This document shows, piece after piece, positions 1 to 6,912 of a stretch of 9,738 nt of DNA. Position numbers and translations under genes: made by a program. This DNA is from an uncultured Kiritimatiellota bacterium (GTDB taxonomy: Bacteria > Verrucomicrobiota > Kiritimatiellia > RFP12 > UBA1067): positions 1 through 9,738 of the forward strand of contig CAKUCX010000089.1 in the NCBI GenBank assembly GCA_934643865.1, given 5' to 3'. The notes below the pieces were generated by a model that saw nothing but the letters and a program-made list of their open reading frames with translations, did not search any database and was not told the DNA's origin. How positions within the stretch are numbered: position 1 is the stretch's first letter; each line of letters begins with the position of its first letter.

Positions 1-2
1 CG

Positions 3-485
3 CCGGCGCCCGTTCCGCCTGCGCCCCCGCCCCCTGCCTCCGTGCGGCCTGCGGCGGAGCCGCCGCCGCGCCCTGCGCGCGCGGCGGGACGCCTGGAGAT
101 CATCACGTCGCCGGCGGGCGCGGCGGTTTCCATCGACGGCAGGCCGGCTGGAGAGACGCGGCGCGCGGCGTCCGAGGCGAACAGCTCGCTCGTCCTCGAG
201 CTTGAGGATCTCTCCGTCGGCGGGCATCTCGTCCAGGTCTTCCGCGACGGCTATCGCGAAGCCGTGCGCCGCGTCGAGGTGAAGAAGGACGAGACGGCGA
301 GGCTCTTCGTGCGGCTCGCGCGCGTGTTCCGCGCGGACACCGAGATCGAGACGATCCGCGGCGTCTACCGCGGCGTCCTTGTCGAGAAGGACGCCCGCGG
401 CAACCTGATCCTTGAGACCGTTCCGGGCGTGCGGCAGACCTTTCTCAGGGACGAGATCCGCAAGGTGACGTCGCTCGCGAAGTGA
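3..485 (+). CDS. PEGA-domain protein, C-terminal part (5' end outside window)
   Basis: The reading frame is already open at the window edge, so this is the end of a longer protein. The first ~30 visible residues are a Pro/Ala-rich linker. A PEGA-type domain follows (roughly residues 33-95 of the visible part): 'TSPAGAAVSIDGRPAGET', then a 'GGHLVQVFRDGY' turn and a charged strand ending in 'RLFVRLARVF'. PEGA domains are small beta-sandwich modules, often attached to surface proteins or to the C-terminus of Ser/Thr kinases. The last ~50 residues form a separate short beta-rich segment ('GVYRGVLVEKDARGNLILET...') that looks like a small barrel of SH3/Sm type; that is inference. A GTG at 42 lies inside the linker and is unlikely to be the true start. 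The stop is 1 nt before tlyA, suggesting co-transcription. What the missing N-terminal part is (kinase, lipoprotein or other) cannot be seen. Confidence 0.75.
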   Translation, partial: PAPVPPAPPPPASVRPAAEPPPRPARAAGRLEIITSPAGAAVSIDGRPAGETRRAASEANSSLVLELEDLSVGGHLVQVFRDGYREAVRRVEVKKDETARLFVRLARVFRADTEIETIRGVYRGVLVEKDARGNLILETVPGVRQTFLRDEIRKVTSLAK

Positions 486-486
486 C

Positions 487-1284
487 ATGGCCAAGATGCG
501 ACTCGACCAGCTTCTCTTCGCGCGCGGGCTTGCCGCCTCGCGCACGGCCGCGCAGGCGCTCGTCCTCGAAGGCAAGGTGCGCGTCGGCGGGCGCGTCGAG
601 ACGAAGGCCGGGCGCGCCGTCTCGGAAGACGCCGCGCTCGACGTCGCCGCGCCGCCGCGCTTCGTCTCGCGCGGGGGCGAGAAGCTCGAAGGCGCCTTTA
701 CGGCGTTCCCCGGCTGGTGCGTCGCGGGGCATGTCTGCCTCGACGTCGGCAGCTCCACGGGCGGCTTCACGGACTGCATGCTCCAGCACGGCGCCGCGCG
801 CGTGATGGCCGTCGACGTGGGGACGAACCAGCTCGCCTACAAGCTGCGCGTCGACCCGCGCGTGTGGGTGCGCGAGAACTTCAATGCGCGTAACATGGCC
901 GTCGACGACCTGCCCGCGCGCCCGTCGCGCGCCGTCACGGACGTGAGCTTCATCTCGCTCAAGCTCATTTTGCCGCCGATGGCCGACGTGCTGCTGCCGG
1001 GCGGCGAGATCGTCTCGCTCATCAAGCCCCAGTTCGAGGCGGGGCGCGGCCAGGCGCCGGGCGGCGTCGTCTCGGACCCCGCCGTGCGGCGGCGCGTCGT
1101 GGAGGACATCTCGGCCTTTGGCGTCGGGACGCTCGGGCTTGAATGTCTCGGCGTCGTGGAGTCGCCGGTTCGCGGGCGCGAGAAGGGCAACGTCGAATAT
1201 CTCGCCTGGTGGCGGAAGGGTGCCGACGAGCGGCCGCCTCTTGCCCGATCTTGCCGGGCTCTGGCGTCTGCGGACTTTTTTTGA
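487..1284 (+). CDS. tlyA: TlyA-family S4/FtsJ-like rRNA 2'-O-methyltransferase
   Basis: 265 aa. Residues 4-60 are an S4 RNA-binding domain ('RLDQLLFARGLAASRTAAQAL'-type start, with 'VLEGKVRVGGRV'). 'SRGGEKL' (61-67) marks the linker typical of TlyA. The Rossmann methyltransferase domain follows: SAM-binding 'DVGSSTGGFTD' (86-96), 'AVDVGTNQL' (108-116), 'ENFNAR' (130-135), 'TDVSFISL' (151-158), 'KPQFE' (180-184) and the terminal 'GNVEYL' (234-239). Characterised TlyA proteins methylate the 2'-OH of cytidines in 16S and/or 23S rRNA; older databases call them hemolysins. Which cytidine is modified here is not visible. The ATG at 487 is 1 nt after the previous stop, with no strong Shine-Dalgarno, consistent with translational coupling. 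The last ~20 residues after 'EYLAWWRKG' are beyond the usual family end and overlap the argB promoter. Confidence 0.93.
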   Translation: MAKMRLDQLLFARGLAASRTAAQALVLEGKVRVGGRVETKAGRAVSEDAALDVAAPPRFVSRGGEKLEGAFTAFPGWCVAGHVCLDVGSSTGGFTDCMLQHGAARVMAVDVGTNQLAYKLRVDPRVWVRENFNARNMAVDDLPARPSRAVTDVSFISLKLILPPMADVLLPGGEIVSLIKPQFEAGRGQAPGGVVSDPAVRRRVVEDISAFGVGTLGLECLGVVESPVRGREKGNVEYLAWWRKGADERPPLARSCRALASADFF

Positions 1285-1290
1285 TATAAT
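1282..1290 (+). promoter_or_regulatory. Extended -10 promoter of argB
   Basis: TGATATAAT is a perfect extended -10 element (TGn + TATAAT). It begins at the tlyA stop codon and follows a T8 run. The best -35 candidate with an 18-bp spacer (CTGGCG, 1261-1266) is poor, as is common for extended -10 promoters. Transcription would start near 1297-1300, at or just before the argB ATG at 1300. Seen: the hexamer and its spacing. Inferred: promoter activity and start point. Confidence 0.6.
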
Positions 1291-1299
1291 CCCGCCCCG

Positions 1300-2169
1300 A
1301 TGGAGAAAATCGACTTGGCAATGCAGAAGGCCGCCGTCCTGACGGAGGCGTTGCCCTACATTCAGGACTTCTGCGGCTCGACCGTGCTCGTGAAGGTGGG
1401 CGGCAGCGTGATGGAGAGCGAGGCGAACCTCGCCTCCCTCCTCGCCGACATCGCGTTCATGGACGCGGTGGGCATGCGCGTCGTCCTCGTCCACGGGGGC
1501 GGCAAGGCGATTTCGCGCGCGCTCGCGGCGAGCGGCCACGCGGCTAAGTTCGTCGGCGGGCTGCGCGTGACGGACGAGCCCACGATGGAGGTCGTGCGCC
1601 ACACGCTGAACAACGTCGTCAACGCAGACCTCGTCCGCCGGCTGCAGGCGCTCAAGGCGAACGCCCGCCCCCTGCACGGGAACTGGATGTTCACCGCCGA
1701 GAAGATCGCGGCCCCCGACCGCGGGTTCGTGGGCGAGCCCGTCGCCGTGGACACGCGCGCCGTGCTGGAGATGCTGGACGCGGGGATCGTCCCCGTCGTC
1801 ACGCCGCTCGGCACGGGGCGCGACGGCCATCTCTACAACGTCAACGCCGACAGCGCCGCCGCCGCCCTCGCGAAGGCGCTGAAGGTCGAGAAGTTCGTCG
1901 TCGTCTCGGACGTCCCGGGCCTGCTCCGGGACCCGTCCGACCCGGCGACGCTCATGCCGACGCTCCGCCTCGCGGACGTCGCGCGGCTGAAGGACGAGGG
2001 CGTGATCGCCGGCGGCATGCTGCCGAAGATCGAAGGCTGCGAGGACGTGCTCCGCGCGGGCGTACACAAGGTGCAGCTCGTGGACGGGCGCATGCCCCAT
2101 TCGCTGTTGTTGGAAATATTCACCCGCGAGGGTGTGGGAACGGAGATCACCGATGAGCAAGAGCACTGA
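1300..2169 (+). CDS. argB: Acetylglutamate kinase
   Basis: 289 aa, amino-acid kinase family. It phosphorylates N-acetyl-L-glutamate with ATP, the second step of arginine/ornithine synthesis, in the cytoplasm. Visible motifs: 'KVGGS' (32-36, phosphate-binding Lys), 'VHGGGK' (64-69), 'GLRVTD' (87-92), 'NVNAD' (180-184), 'SDVPGLL' (203-209) and 'GGMLPK' (238-243). The N-terminal helix ending in 'LTEALPYI' and the full-length C-terminus ('REGVGTEI') match the long, arginine-inhibited class rather than the short E. coli type, so feedback inhibition by arginine is likely (inference). There is no Shine-Dalgarno before ATG 1300, and the extended -10 lies only 9 nt upstream, pointing to leaderless translation. 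An in-frame ATG at 1321 would remove 7 residues; 1300 fits the family length better. The 3' end overlaps argD. Confidence 0.96.
   Translation: MEKIDLAMQKAAVLTEALPYIQDFCGSTVLVKVGGSVMESEANLASLLADIAFMDAVGMRVVLVHGGGKAISRALAASGHAAKFVGGLRVTDEPTMEVVRHTLNNVVNADLVRRLQALKANARPLHGNWMFTAEKIAAPDRGFVGEPVAVDTRAVLEMLDAGIVPVVTPLGTGRDGHLYNVNADSAAAALAKALKVEKFVVVSDVPGLLRDPSDPATLMPTLRLADVARLKDEGVIAGGMLPKIEGCEDVLRAGVHKVQLVDGRMPHSLLLEIFTREGVGTEITDEQEH
2142..2145 (+). promoter_or_regulatory. Shine-Dalgarno that sets the argD start
   Basis: GGAG inside the end of argB lies 7 nt before ATG 2153. A longer in-frame GTG start at 2132 lies upstream of this site, and ATG 2174 has only weak pairing, so 2153 is preferred. 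Confidence 0.65.
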
Positions 2170-3355
2170 GATCATGGAAGACTACCAGAAGTACCTGATG
2201 CCGACGTACGCGCCGGGCCTCGTCATCTCGAAGGCCAAGGGGTCGCGCGTCTACAACCCCGAGGGGGCGCAGTACTACGACTTCACGAGCGGCATCGGCT
2301 GCCACAACGTCGGCCACTGCACGGAAGGCGTCGTGAAGGCCATCCAGGAGCAGGCCGCGACGCTCGGCCACTGCTCGAACCTCTTCGTCAACGAGCCGCA
2401 GGTGAAGCTCGCGAAGAAGCTCGTCGAGATCTCGGGCCTCGGCGGCAAGGTGTTCTTCTGCAACTCGGGCGCCGAGGCGAACGAGGCGGCGATCAAGCTC
2501 GCGCGCAAGTGGGGCGCCGTGAACGGCGGGCGCTACGAGGTCGTCACGATGCGCAACGGCTTCCACGGCCGCACGCTCGCGACGCTCGCCGCGACGGGCC
2601 AGGACTGGTGCCAGGCGGGCTTCGAGCCGCTGCCCGTCGGCTTCGCCTACGCGGACTTCAACGACCTCGAATCCGTCAAGGCGGCCATCTCGGAGAAGAC
2701 CGTCGCGGTCATGCTGGAGGCCGTGCAGGGCGAGGGCGGCGTGACGCCCGCGACGCCGGAGTTCATGGCCGGCGTGCGCGCGCTCTGCGACGAGAAGAAC
2801 CTGATCATGATCTGCGACGAGGTGCAGTGCGGCATGGGCCGCACGGGTACATGGTGGGGGTGGCAGAACTTCGGCGTGCAGCCGGACCTCTTCACCTGCG
2901 CGAAGTCGCTCGCCGACGGCGTGCCGATGGGCGCGCTCGTCTCCAACGCGAAGTTTGCGGACGTCTTCGAGCCCGGCAGCCACGCCTCCACGTTCGGCGG
3001 CAATCCGCTGTCCTGCGCGGCCGCGCTCGCCACAATCAAGATCATCGAGGACGAGGGCCTGCTCGCCGCCGCCGCCGCGAAGGGCGAGATGCTGCGGGCC
3101 GCCCTCCAGGCGTTCGCCGAGAAGTACGACCAGGCGCTTGAGGTGCGCGGGCTCGGCCTCATGCTCGGCCTGGCCGTCGAAGGCGACGCGAAGGCCGTCG
3201 TCGACGCGTTCCGCGACTTCAACGTGCTCGTCCTCACGGCGCACGGCAACGTGGTGCGCTTCCTCCCCACCCTCTCGATGAGCGAGGCGCACATCGAGGA
3301 GGCGGTGGAGATGATGGGCGACGCCCTGGACGGACTCTGGGGGGGCGAAGCCTAA
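2153..3355 (+). CDS. argD: Acetylornithine aminotransferase (class III PLP aminotransferase)
   Basis: 400 aa. It transfers the amino group from glutamate to N-acetylglutamate-5-semialdehyde, giving N-acetylornithine; homologues may also act on succinyl-diaminopimelate. Class III signatures: 'DFTSGIGCHNVGH' (43-55), the PLP-phosphate loop 'NSGAEANE' (104-111), 'NGFHGRT' (135-141), 'EAVQGEGG' (189-196), 'DEVQCGMGRTG' (222-232), and 'CAKSLADGVPMGA' with Schiff-base Lys251. 'STFGGNPLSCAAA' (279-291) is the opposite-subunit phosphate-binding segment. The length is typical of ArgD. It overlaps the end of argB by 17 nt, so the two arginine genes are translationally coupled. Other class III enzymes (ornithine or GABA aminotransferases) share this fold, but position next to argB and sequence style favour ArgD. 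The 'KSLADG' after the lysine is a little unusual compared with the common 'K.LGGG'. Confidence 0.93.
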   Translation: MSKSTEIMEDYQKYLMPTYAPGLVISKAKGSRVYNPEGAQYYDFTSGIGCHNVGHCTEGVVKAIQEQAATLGHCSNLFVNEPQVKLAKKLVEISGLGGKVFFCNSGAEANEAAIKLARKWGAVNGGRYEVVTMRNGFHGRTLATLAATGQDWCQAGFEPLPVGFAYADFNDLESVKAAISEKTVAVMLEAVQGEGGVTPATPEFMAGVRALCDEKNLIMICDEVQCGMGRTGTWWGWQNFGVQPDLFTCAKSLADGVPMGALVSNAKFADVFEPGSHASTFGGNPLSCAAALATIKIIEDEGLLAAAAAKGEMLRAALQAFAEKYDQALEVRGLGLMLGLAVEGDAKAVVDAFRDFNVLVLTAHGNVVRFLPTLSMSEAHIEEAVEMMGDALDGLWGGEA

Positions 3356-3361
3356 AAAAGC

Positions 3362-3368
3362 AAGGAGG
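3362..3368 (+). promoter_or_regulatory. Strong Shine-Dalgarno for glgA
   Basis: AAGGAGG lies 6 nt before ATG 3375. It is the strongest ribosome-binding site in the window and sets the glgA start. It suggests glgA is translated more independently than its neighbours. Confidence 0.8.
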
Positions 3369-3374
3369 CGGATC

Positions 3375-4913
3375 ATGGCAGTGCGTCGTCAGGGCCGGAA
3401 GGGGACGAACCCCCGCATTCTCATCGTCACGCCGGAGATCACGTATCTTCCGGAGGGCATGGGCAACCTCGCGGGCAAGATGAGCGCGAAGGCGGGCGGC
3501 ATGGCCGACGTCTCCGCCTCGCTCGTCGCGGCCCTCTTCGACCTGGGTGCGGACGTCCACGTGGCCCTGCCGCACTACCGGCGCATGTTCCACGAGGAGA
3601 CGGCCCAGCTCGTCGCCTCGGAGCTGCGCGTCTACAAGAGCCGCATGCCCGACGAGCACATCCACCTCGCCGAGGACCGCTGCTTCTACTACCGTGACCG
3701 TGTCTACTCGCAGAGCGGCGCGAACCCGCGCCTCGCGCTCGCCTTCCAGCGCGAGGTGATCAACCACATCATCCCCGAGGTGCAGCCGGACCTCATCCAC
3801 TGCAACGACTGGATGACGGGCCTCGTCCCGGCGGCCGCGCGCCGCATGGGCATCCCCTGCCTCTTCACCGTCCACAACATCCACACGCACAAGCTCACGC
3901 TCGCGCAGGTGGAGGACGCCGGCATCGACGCGGCCGAGTTCTGGGGCAACCTCTACTACGACTATCCGCCGGCCGACTACTTCAGCGCGCACGACACGGA
4001 CCCCATCGACCTGCAGGCCTCTGGCATCTTCGCCGCGCACTTCATCAACACCGTCTCGCCGACCTTCCTCAAGGAGATCGTCAACGGCTGGCATGCCTTC
4101 ATCCCCGGTTCGATCCGCAACGAGATCCGCAACAAGTACAACGCCGGCTGCGCGACGGGCATCCTGAACGCGCCCGACCCGGCGGACAACCCGGCGACGG
4201 ACGACAAGATCCCGTTCCGCTACGGCCCGGCGGACCACGCGGAGGCGAAGCGGAAGAACAAGATGGAGCTCCAGCGCGCCCTCGGCCTGGAGGTCAACCC
4301 CGACGCGCCGCTCTTCTTCTGGCCCTCGCGCCTCGATCCCGTCCAGAAGGGCCCCCAGCTGCTCGCCGACATCTGCTACCGCTTCCTCGACAAGCACTGG
4401 AGCAAGGGCGCGCAGATCGCGATCATCGCGAACGGCGCCTTCCAGAAGCCGTTCTGGGACATCCGCGCGTTCCACGGCATCGAGCGCCGCCTCGGCGTGC
4501 GGGACTTCGACGGACGCCTCTCGCAGCTCGGGTTCGCGGGGTCGGACTTCATGCTCATGCCGTCCCTCTTCGAGCCCTGCGGCCTGCCGCAGATGCAGGC
4601 GCCGATCTACGGTTCCCTCGCGGTCGTCCACAACACGGGCGGCCTCCACGACACGGTCGAGCCGCTGGACGTCGACGCCCACACGGGCAACGGCTTCGTG
4701 TTCGACACGTACGATTCGAACGGGCTCTTCTGGGCGATGGATCAGGCGATGGCGTTCTGGAACCGCCCCGCCGAGGTGCGCGCCACCGAGATCGCGCGCA
4801 TCATGGACGAGTCCCTAAAGCGCTTCAACCACGAGAGCTGCGCGCGCCAGTACATCGCGCTCTACGAGCGGATGCTCCACCGCGACCTCGTGAAGGACTT
4901 CTCGAAGACCTGA
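3375..4913 (+). CDS. glgA: Glycogen (starch) synthase, GT5 family
   Basis: 512 aa, GT-B fold, cytoplasmic. It adds glucose from a nucleotide-sugar donor (ADP-glucose in most bacteria) to the non-reducing end of alpha-1,4-glucan. N-terminal domain: 'ILIVTPEITYL' (15-25), 'KAGGMADV' (39-46, equivalent of the donor-binding KxGGL motif), 'HCNDWMTG' (142-149) and 'FTVHNIH' (164-170). Domain linker region: 'NTVSPTF' (225-231). C-terminal domain: 'PSRLDPVQKG' (317-326, conserved Arg and Lys), 'PSLFEPCGLPQM' (396-407, the conserved Glu at 400) and 'NTGGLHDTV' (420-428). The motifs are complete, but several positions differ from classic GlgA ('EPCGLPQ' for 'EPCGLTQ'; 'AGGM' for 'GGL'), so it belongs to a divergent GT5 branch. 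No glgB, glgC or glgP is seen here. The gene follows argD after 19 nt. Confidence 0.93.
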   Translation: MAVRRQGRKGTNPRILIVTPEITYLPEGMGNLAGKMSAKAGGMADVSASLVAALFDLGADVHVALPHYRRMFHEETAQLVASELRVYKSRMPDEHIHLAEDRCFYYRDRVYSQSGANPRLALAFQREVINHIIPEVQPDLIHCNDWMTGLVPAAARRMGIPCLFTVHNIHTHKLTLAQVEDAGIDAAEFWGNLYYDYPPADYFSAHDTDPIDLQASGIFAAHFINTVSPTFLKEIVNGWHAFIPGSIRNEIRNKYNAGCATGILNAPDPADNPATDDKIPFRYGPADHAEAKRKNKMELQRALGLEVNPDAPLFFWPSRLDPVQKGPQLLADICYRFLDKHWSKGAQIAIIANGAFQKPFWDIRAFHGIERRLGVRDFDGRLSQLGFAGSDFMLMPSLFEPCGLPQMQAPIYGSLAVVHNTGGLHDTVEPLDVDAHTGNGFVFDTYDSNGLFWAMDQAMAFWNRPAEVRATEIARIMDESLKRFNHESCARQYIALYERMLHRDLVKDFSKT

Positions 4914-4924
4914 GCCCCGTTTCC

Positions 4925-5815
4925 ATGGGCGCAGTCCTCCTCTTCCTGACGGCCCTCATCTGGGGGTGCGCCTTCCTCTTCCAGAAGCTCGGGGGCGACC
5001 ATGTGGGGCCGTTCGCGTTCACGGCCTACCGCAACGTCCTCGCGGGCGTCTTCCTGCTCGGCGTGATGGCGCTCAGGCGGCGCGTCGCGTTCGGGCGCGC
5101 CGCGCTCGTCGGCGGCGCGTGGTGCGGCTTCGCCCTGTGGGTGCCGTCCATGCTCCAGCAGATTGCCATCGCCGACACCTCGCCCGGGACGTGTGCGTTC
5201 CTGACGGCGAACTACGCGCTCGTCGTGCCGCTCCTCGGCCTCGCGCTCGGGCGGCGGCCGCCGTGGTATGTGTGGCCGGGCGTCGCCGTCGCGCTCGCGG
5301 GCACGTTCCTCATCTGCCTGAAGGGCGCGGGCGAGTTCGCGCTCGGGCGCGGCGAGGCGCTCACGCTCCTCTGCGCCGTCTTCTACGCCGGGCAGATCCT
5401 CGTGGTGGACCACTTCGTCGCGAAGGCGGACGTCCTCGCGCTCAGCTGCGTCCAGTTCTTCACGGGCGCCGTCCTGGGCCTGCCGTTCCTCGCGCTGCCC
5501 TCCGAGGCCGTCCATCTCAACTTCGCCGACATCCGCGCGGCCTGTATCGCGATCGCCTTCTGCGGCGTCCTCTCCTCCGGCGTCGCCTACACGCTCCAGA
5601 ACGCGGGGCAGAAGCTCGTCTCGCCCGCCATCGCCGGGATCCTCCTCTCGCTCGAATCCGTCTTCGGCGTCTTCTTCGGCTGGCTCGCCTGGACGTGCGG
5701 ATGGCTCTCGACGCCCGAGGAGATGACGCCGCGCCGCCTCGCCGGCTACGCGCTCGTCTTCGCCGCGATCCTCTTCACCCAGCTCCTCGACGCGCACGCG
5801 CGGCGTCAGGCGTAG
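4925..5815 (+). CDS. EamA/DMT-family membrane transporter
   Basis: 296 aa, almost entirely hydrophobic. About ten membrane helices can be placed (roughly 3-21, 31-50, 62-78, 88-108, 116-132, 145-162, 170-190, 205-223, 233-256, 272-288), arranged as two EamA repeats. Typical marks are 'ALIWGCAFLFQK' in helix 1, 'LTANYALVVPLLG' in helix 4 and 'AYTLQNAGQKLVSPAIAGIL' plus 'LESVFGVFFGW' near the end of the second repeat. The C-terminus is a short basic tail. The family exports or exchanges amino acids, nucleotide sugars and other small metabolites; the substrate here cannot be read from sequence. The gene starts 11 nt after glgA with no clear Shine-Dalgarno, suggesting it is read by ribosomes leaving glgA. 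Its 3' end overlaps the convergent NamZ-like gene by 10 bp. Confidence 0.9.
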   Translation: MGAVLLFLTALIWGCAFLFQKLGGDHVGPFAFTAYRNVLAGVFLLGVMALRRRVAFGRAALVGGAWCGFALWVPSMLQQIAIADTSPGTCAFLTANYALVVPLLGLALGRRPPWYVWPGVAVALAGTFLICLKGAGEFALGRGEALTLLCAVFYAGQILVVDHFVAKADVLALSCVQFFTGAVLGLPFLALPSEAVHLNFADIRAACIAIAFCGVLSSGVAYTLQNAGQKLVSPAIAGILLSLESVFGVFFGWLAWTCGWLSTPEEMTPRRLAGYALVFAAILFTQLLDAHARRQA

Positions 5816-5825
5816 AGGTTGACGC
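5803..5825. terminator. Candidate shared hairpin between convergent operons
   Basis: GCGTCA (5803-5808) and TGACGC (5820-5825) form a perfect 6-bp stem with an 11-nt loop. The stem-loop covers both convergent stop codons (TGA on - at 5806-5808, TAG on + at 5813-5815). There is no T-run on either side, so intrinsic termination is doubtful; it could protect 3' ends instead. Confidence 0.25.
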
Positions 5826-6912
5826 GCGCGGCGCGGTAGGGCTCCTGCGCGTCGAGCCAGGCGCCGAAGAGGTCGCTCATGCGGTTCGACGCGATCGCCG
5901 CGCGCAGGCTTTCCGTTCCCGCGAGCTTGTCGAGCCACGGCGCGCGCGCGCCCTCAAGGAGGTCGCCCGCATGGCGGCGCATGAGCGCGCCGAGGACAAG
6001 CACCTCCGCCGTGACGGGGTAGTAGGCATTCGGATTCTCGATGGAGAAGAGGACGCCGTCGAGCGTCTGTCCCTTGTAGGGGCCGCCGGACGGGCGGTAG
6101 CGGAGTGGCCGCGCGCCGAGGCCGCAGGCGGGCAGGGCCTTGCCGACGTCTTCGAGAAGATGGACGACGTCGAGCCACGGCGCGCCGAGGACGCGGAAGG
6201 CGAGCGGGCCGTCGCGGTCGCAGTCGAGGGCCGGATAGGCTTCGGTGAAGACGGTGGCGGGGTAGAGCGCGGCGCAGTCCCAGTTCCGGATCGCGGGCGA
6301 GGGCGGCGTGAAGTTCGCCCACGGCGCGCGGTCGGCGTGCGACCAGCCCGTCATCCTGACGACCGTCAGGTCGATGTCGAGCCCCTCCTCCCGCGCGATG
6401 TAGGTCGCGCATTCGCCCGGCGTCATGCCGTGGCAGAGGGGGATGTCGAGCGGCGCGACGAAGGACGAGAAGGCCGCTTCGCGCCGGGGGCCGTCGATGA
6501 CGCCGCCGAGCGGAATCGGGCGGTCGAGGACGGTGACGGGCAGATGGGCGGCGGCGGCGGCTTCGAGCATGTTCTTGAGCGTCGCGAGGTAGGTGTAGCA
6601 CCTCACGCCGATGTCCTGGAGGTCGACGACGACGCGCGCGAGGCCCTCGAACATCTCGGGGCTGGGCCGCCGCGCGGCGCCGTAGAGCGAATGGACGGGG
6701 ATGTGCCAGAAGGGGTGCGTCTCGCTCGCGGTCTTCTCCCCCGCCGCCGCAAGGCCGTACCAGCCGTGTTCGGGCGAGAAGAGGCCTGCGAGGCGCTTCC
6801 CGAACGCCCTGCGCAGAATCGTCGCCGTGGGCGTCGCCTGCTGGGAGAGGAGGCCGAACGGCGCGGGGGCCGCGGCGGCGAGGTGGCGGACAAGTGCGTC
6901 GTAGGCGATCAT
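5806..6912 (-). CDS. DUF1343 / NamZ-like exo-beta-N-acetylmuramidase homologue
   Basis: 368 aa. Family signatures in order: 'GLLSQQAT' (20-27), 'LFSPEHGWYG' (44-53), 'PVHSLYG' (72-78), 'VVVDLQDIGVRCYTY' (94-108), 'VTVLDRPIPLGG' (126-137), 'CHGMTPGECATYI' (160-172), 'MTGWSH' (187-192), 'PPSPAI' (203-208), 'ALYPATVFTEA' (215-225) and 'LGAPWL' (242-247). NamZ enzymes (CAZy GH171) remove N-acetylmuramic acid from the non-reducing end of peptidoglycan fragments. Here the usual 'E.tN.S.GRGT..PFe' stretch reads 'FTEAYPALDCDRDGPLAFR', so the substrate site has diverged. There is no signal peptide, unlike secreted NamZ, so it may act in the cytoplasm on imported muropeptides (inference). ATG 6912 overlaps the upstream stop as ATGA, with AGGA 10 nt before it; ATG 6918 is the alternative, with only 4 nt of spacing. 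Confidence 0.82.
   Translation of the reverse strand: MIAYDALVRHLAAAAPAPFGLLSQQATPTATILRRAFGKRLAGLFSPEHGWYGLAAAGEKTASETHPFWHIPVHSLYGAARRPSPEMFEGLARVVVDLQDIGVRCYTYLATLKNMLEAAAAAHLPVTVLDRPIPLGGVIDGPRREAAFSSFVAPLDIPLCHGMTPGECATYIAREEGLDIDLTVVRMTGWSHADRAPWANFTPPSPAIRNWDCAALYPATVFTEAYPALDCDRDGPLAFRVLGAPWLDVVHLLEDVGKALPACGLGARPLRYRPSGGPYKGQTLDGVLFSIENPNAYYPVTAEVLVLGALMRRHAGDLLEGARAPWLDKLAGTESLRAAIASNRMSDLFGAWLDAQEPYRAARVNLYA

Noticed and set aside
1243..1282. Intrinsic terminator at the end of tlyA
   Set aside because: GCCCG/CGGGC (1243-1247/1255-1259) is a short stem, and the T8 run begins about 15 nt after it, too far for a normal intrinsic terminator; the T-run is better read as part of the argB promoter region.
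445..2175. Long open frame on the - strand opposite tlyA and argB
   Set aside because: Antisense to two genes with complete family motifs; its translation is rich in Arg, His, Asp and Val without any recognisable domain, as expected from GC-rich codon shadows.
2147..3376. Long open frame on the - strand opposite argD
   Set aside because: Mirror of argD codon bias; low-complexity charged translation, no motif.
3234..4682. Long open frame on the - strand opposite glgA
   Set aside because: Antisense to glgA; repetitive Arg/Val/Asp/Glu composition with no domain.
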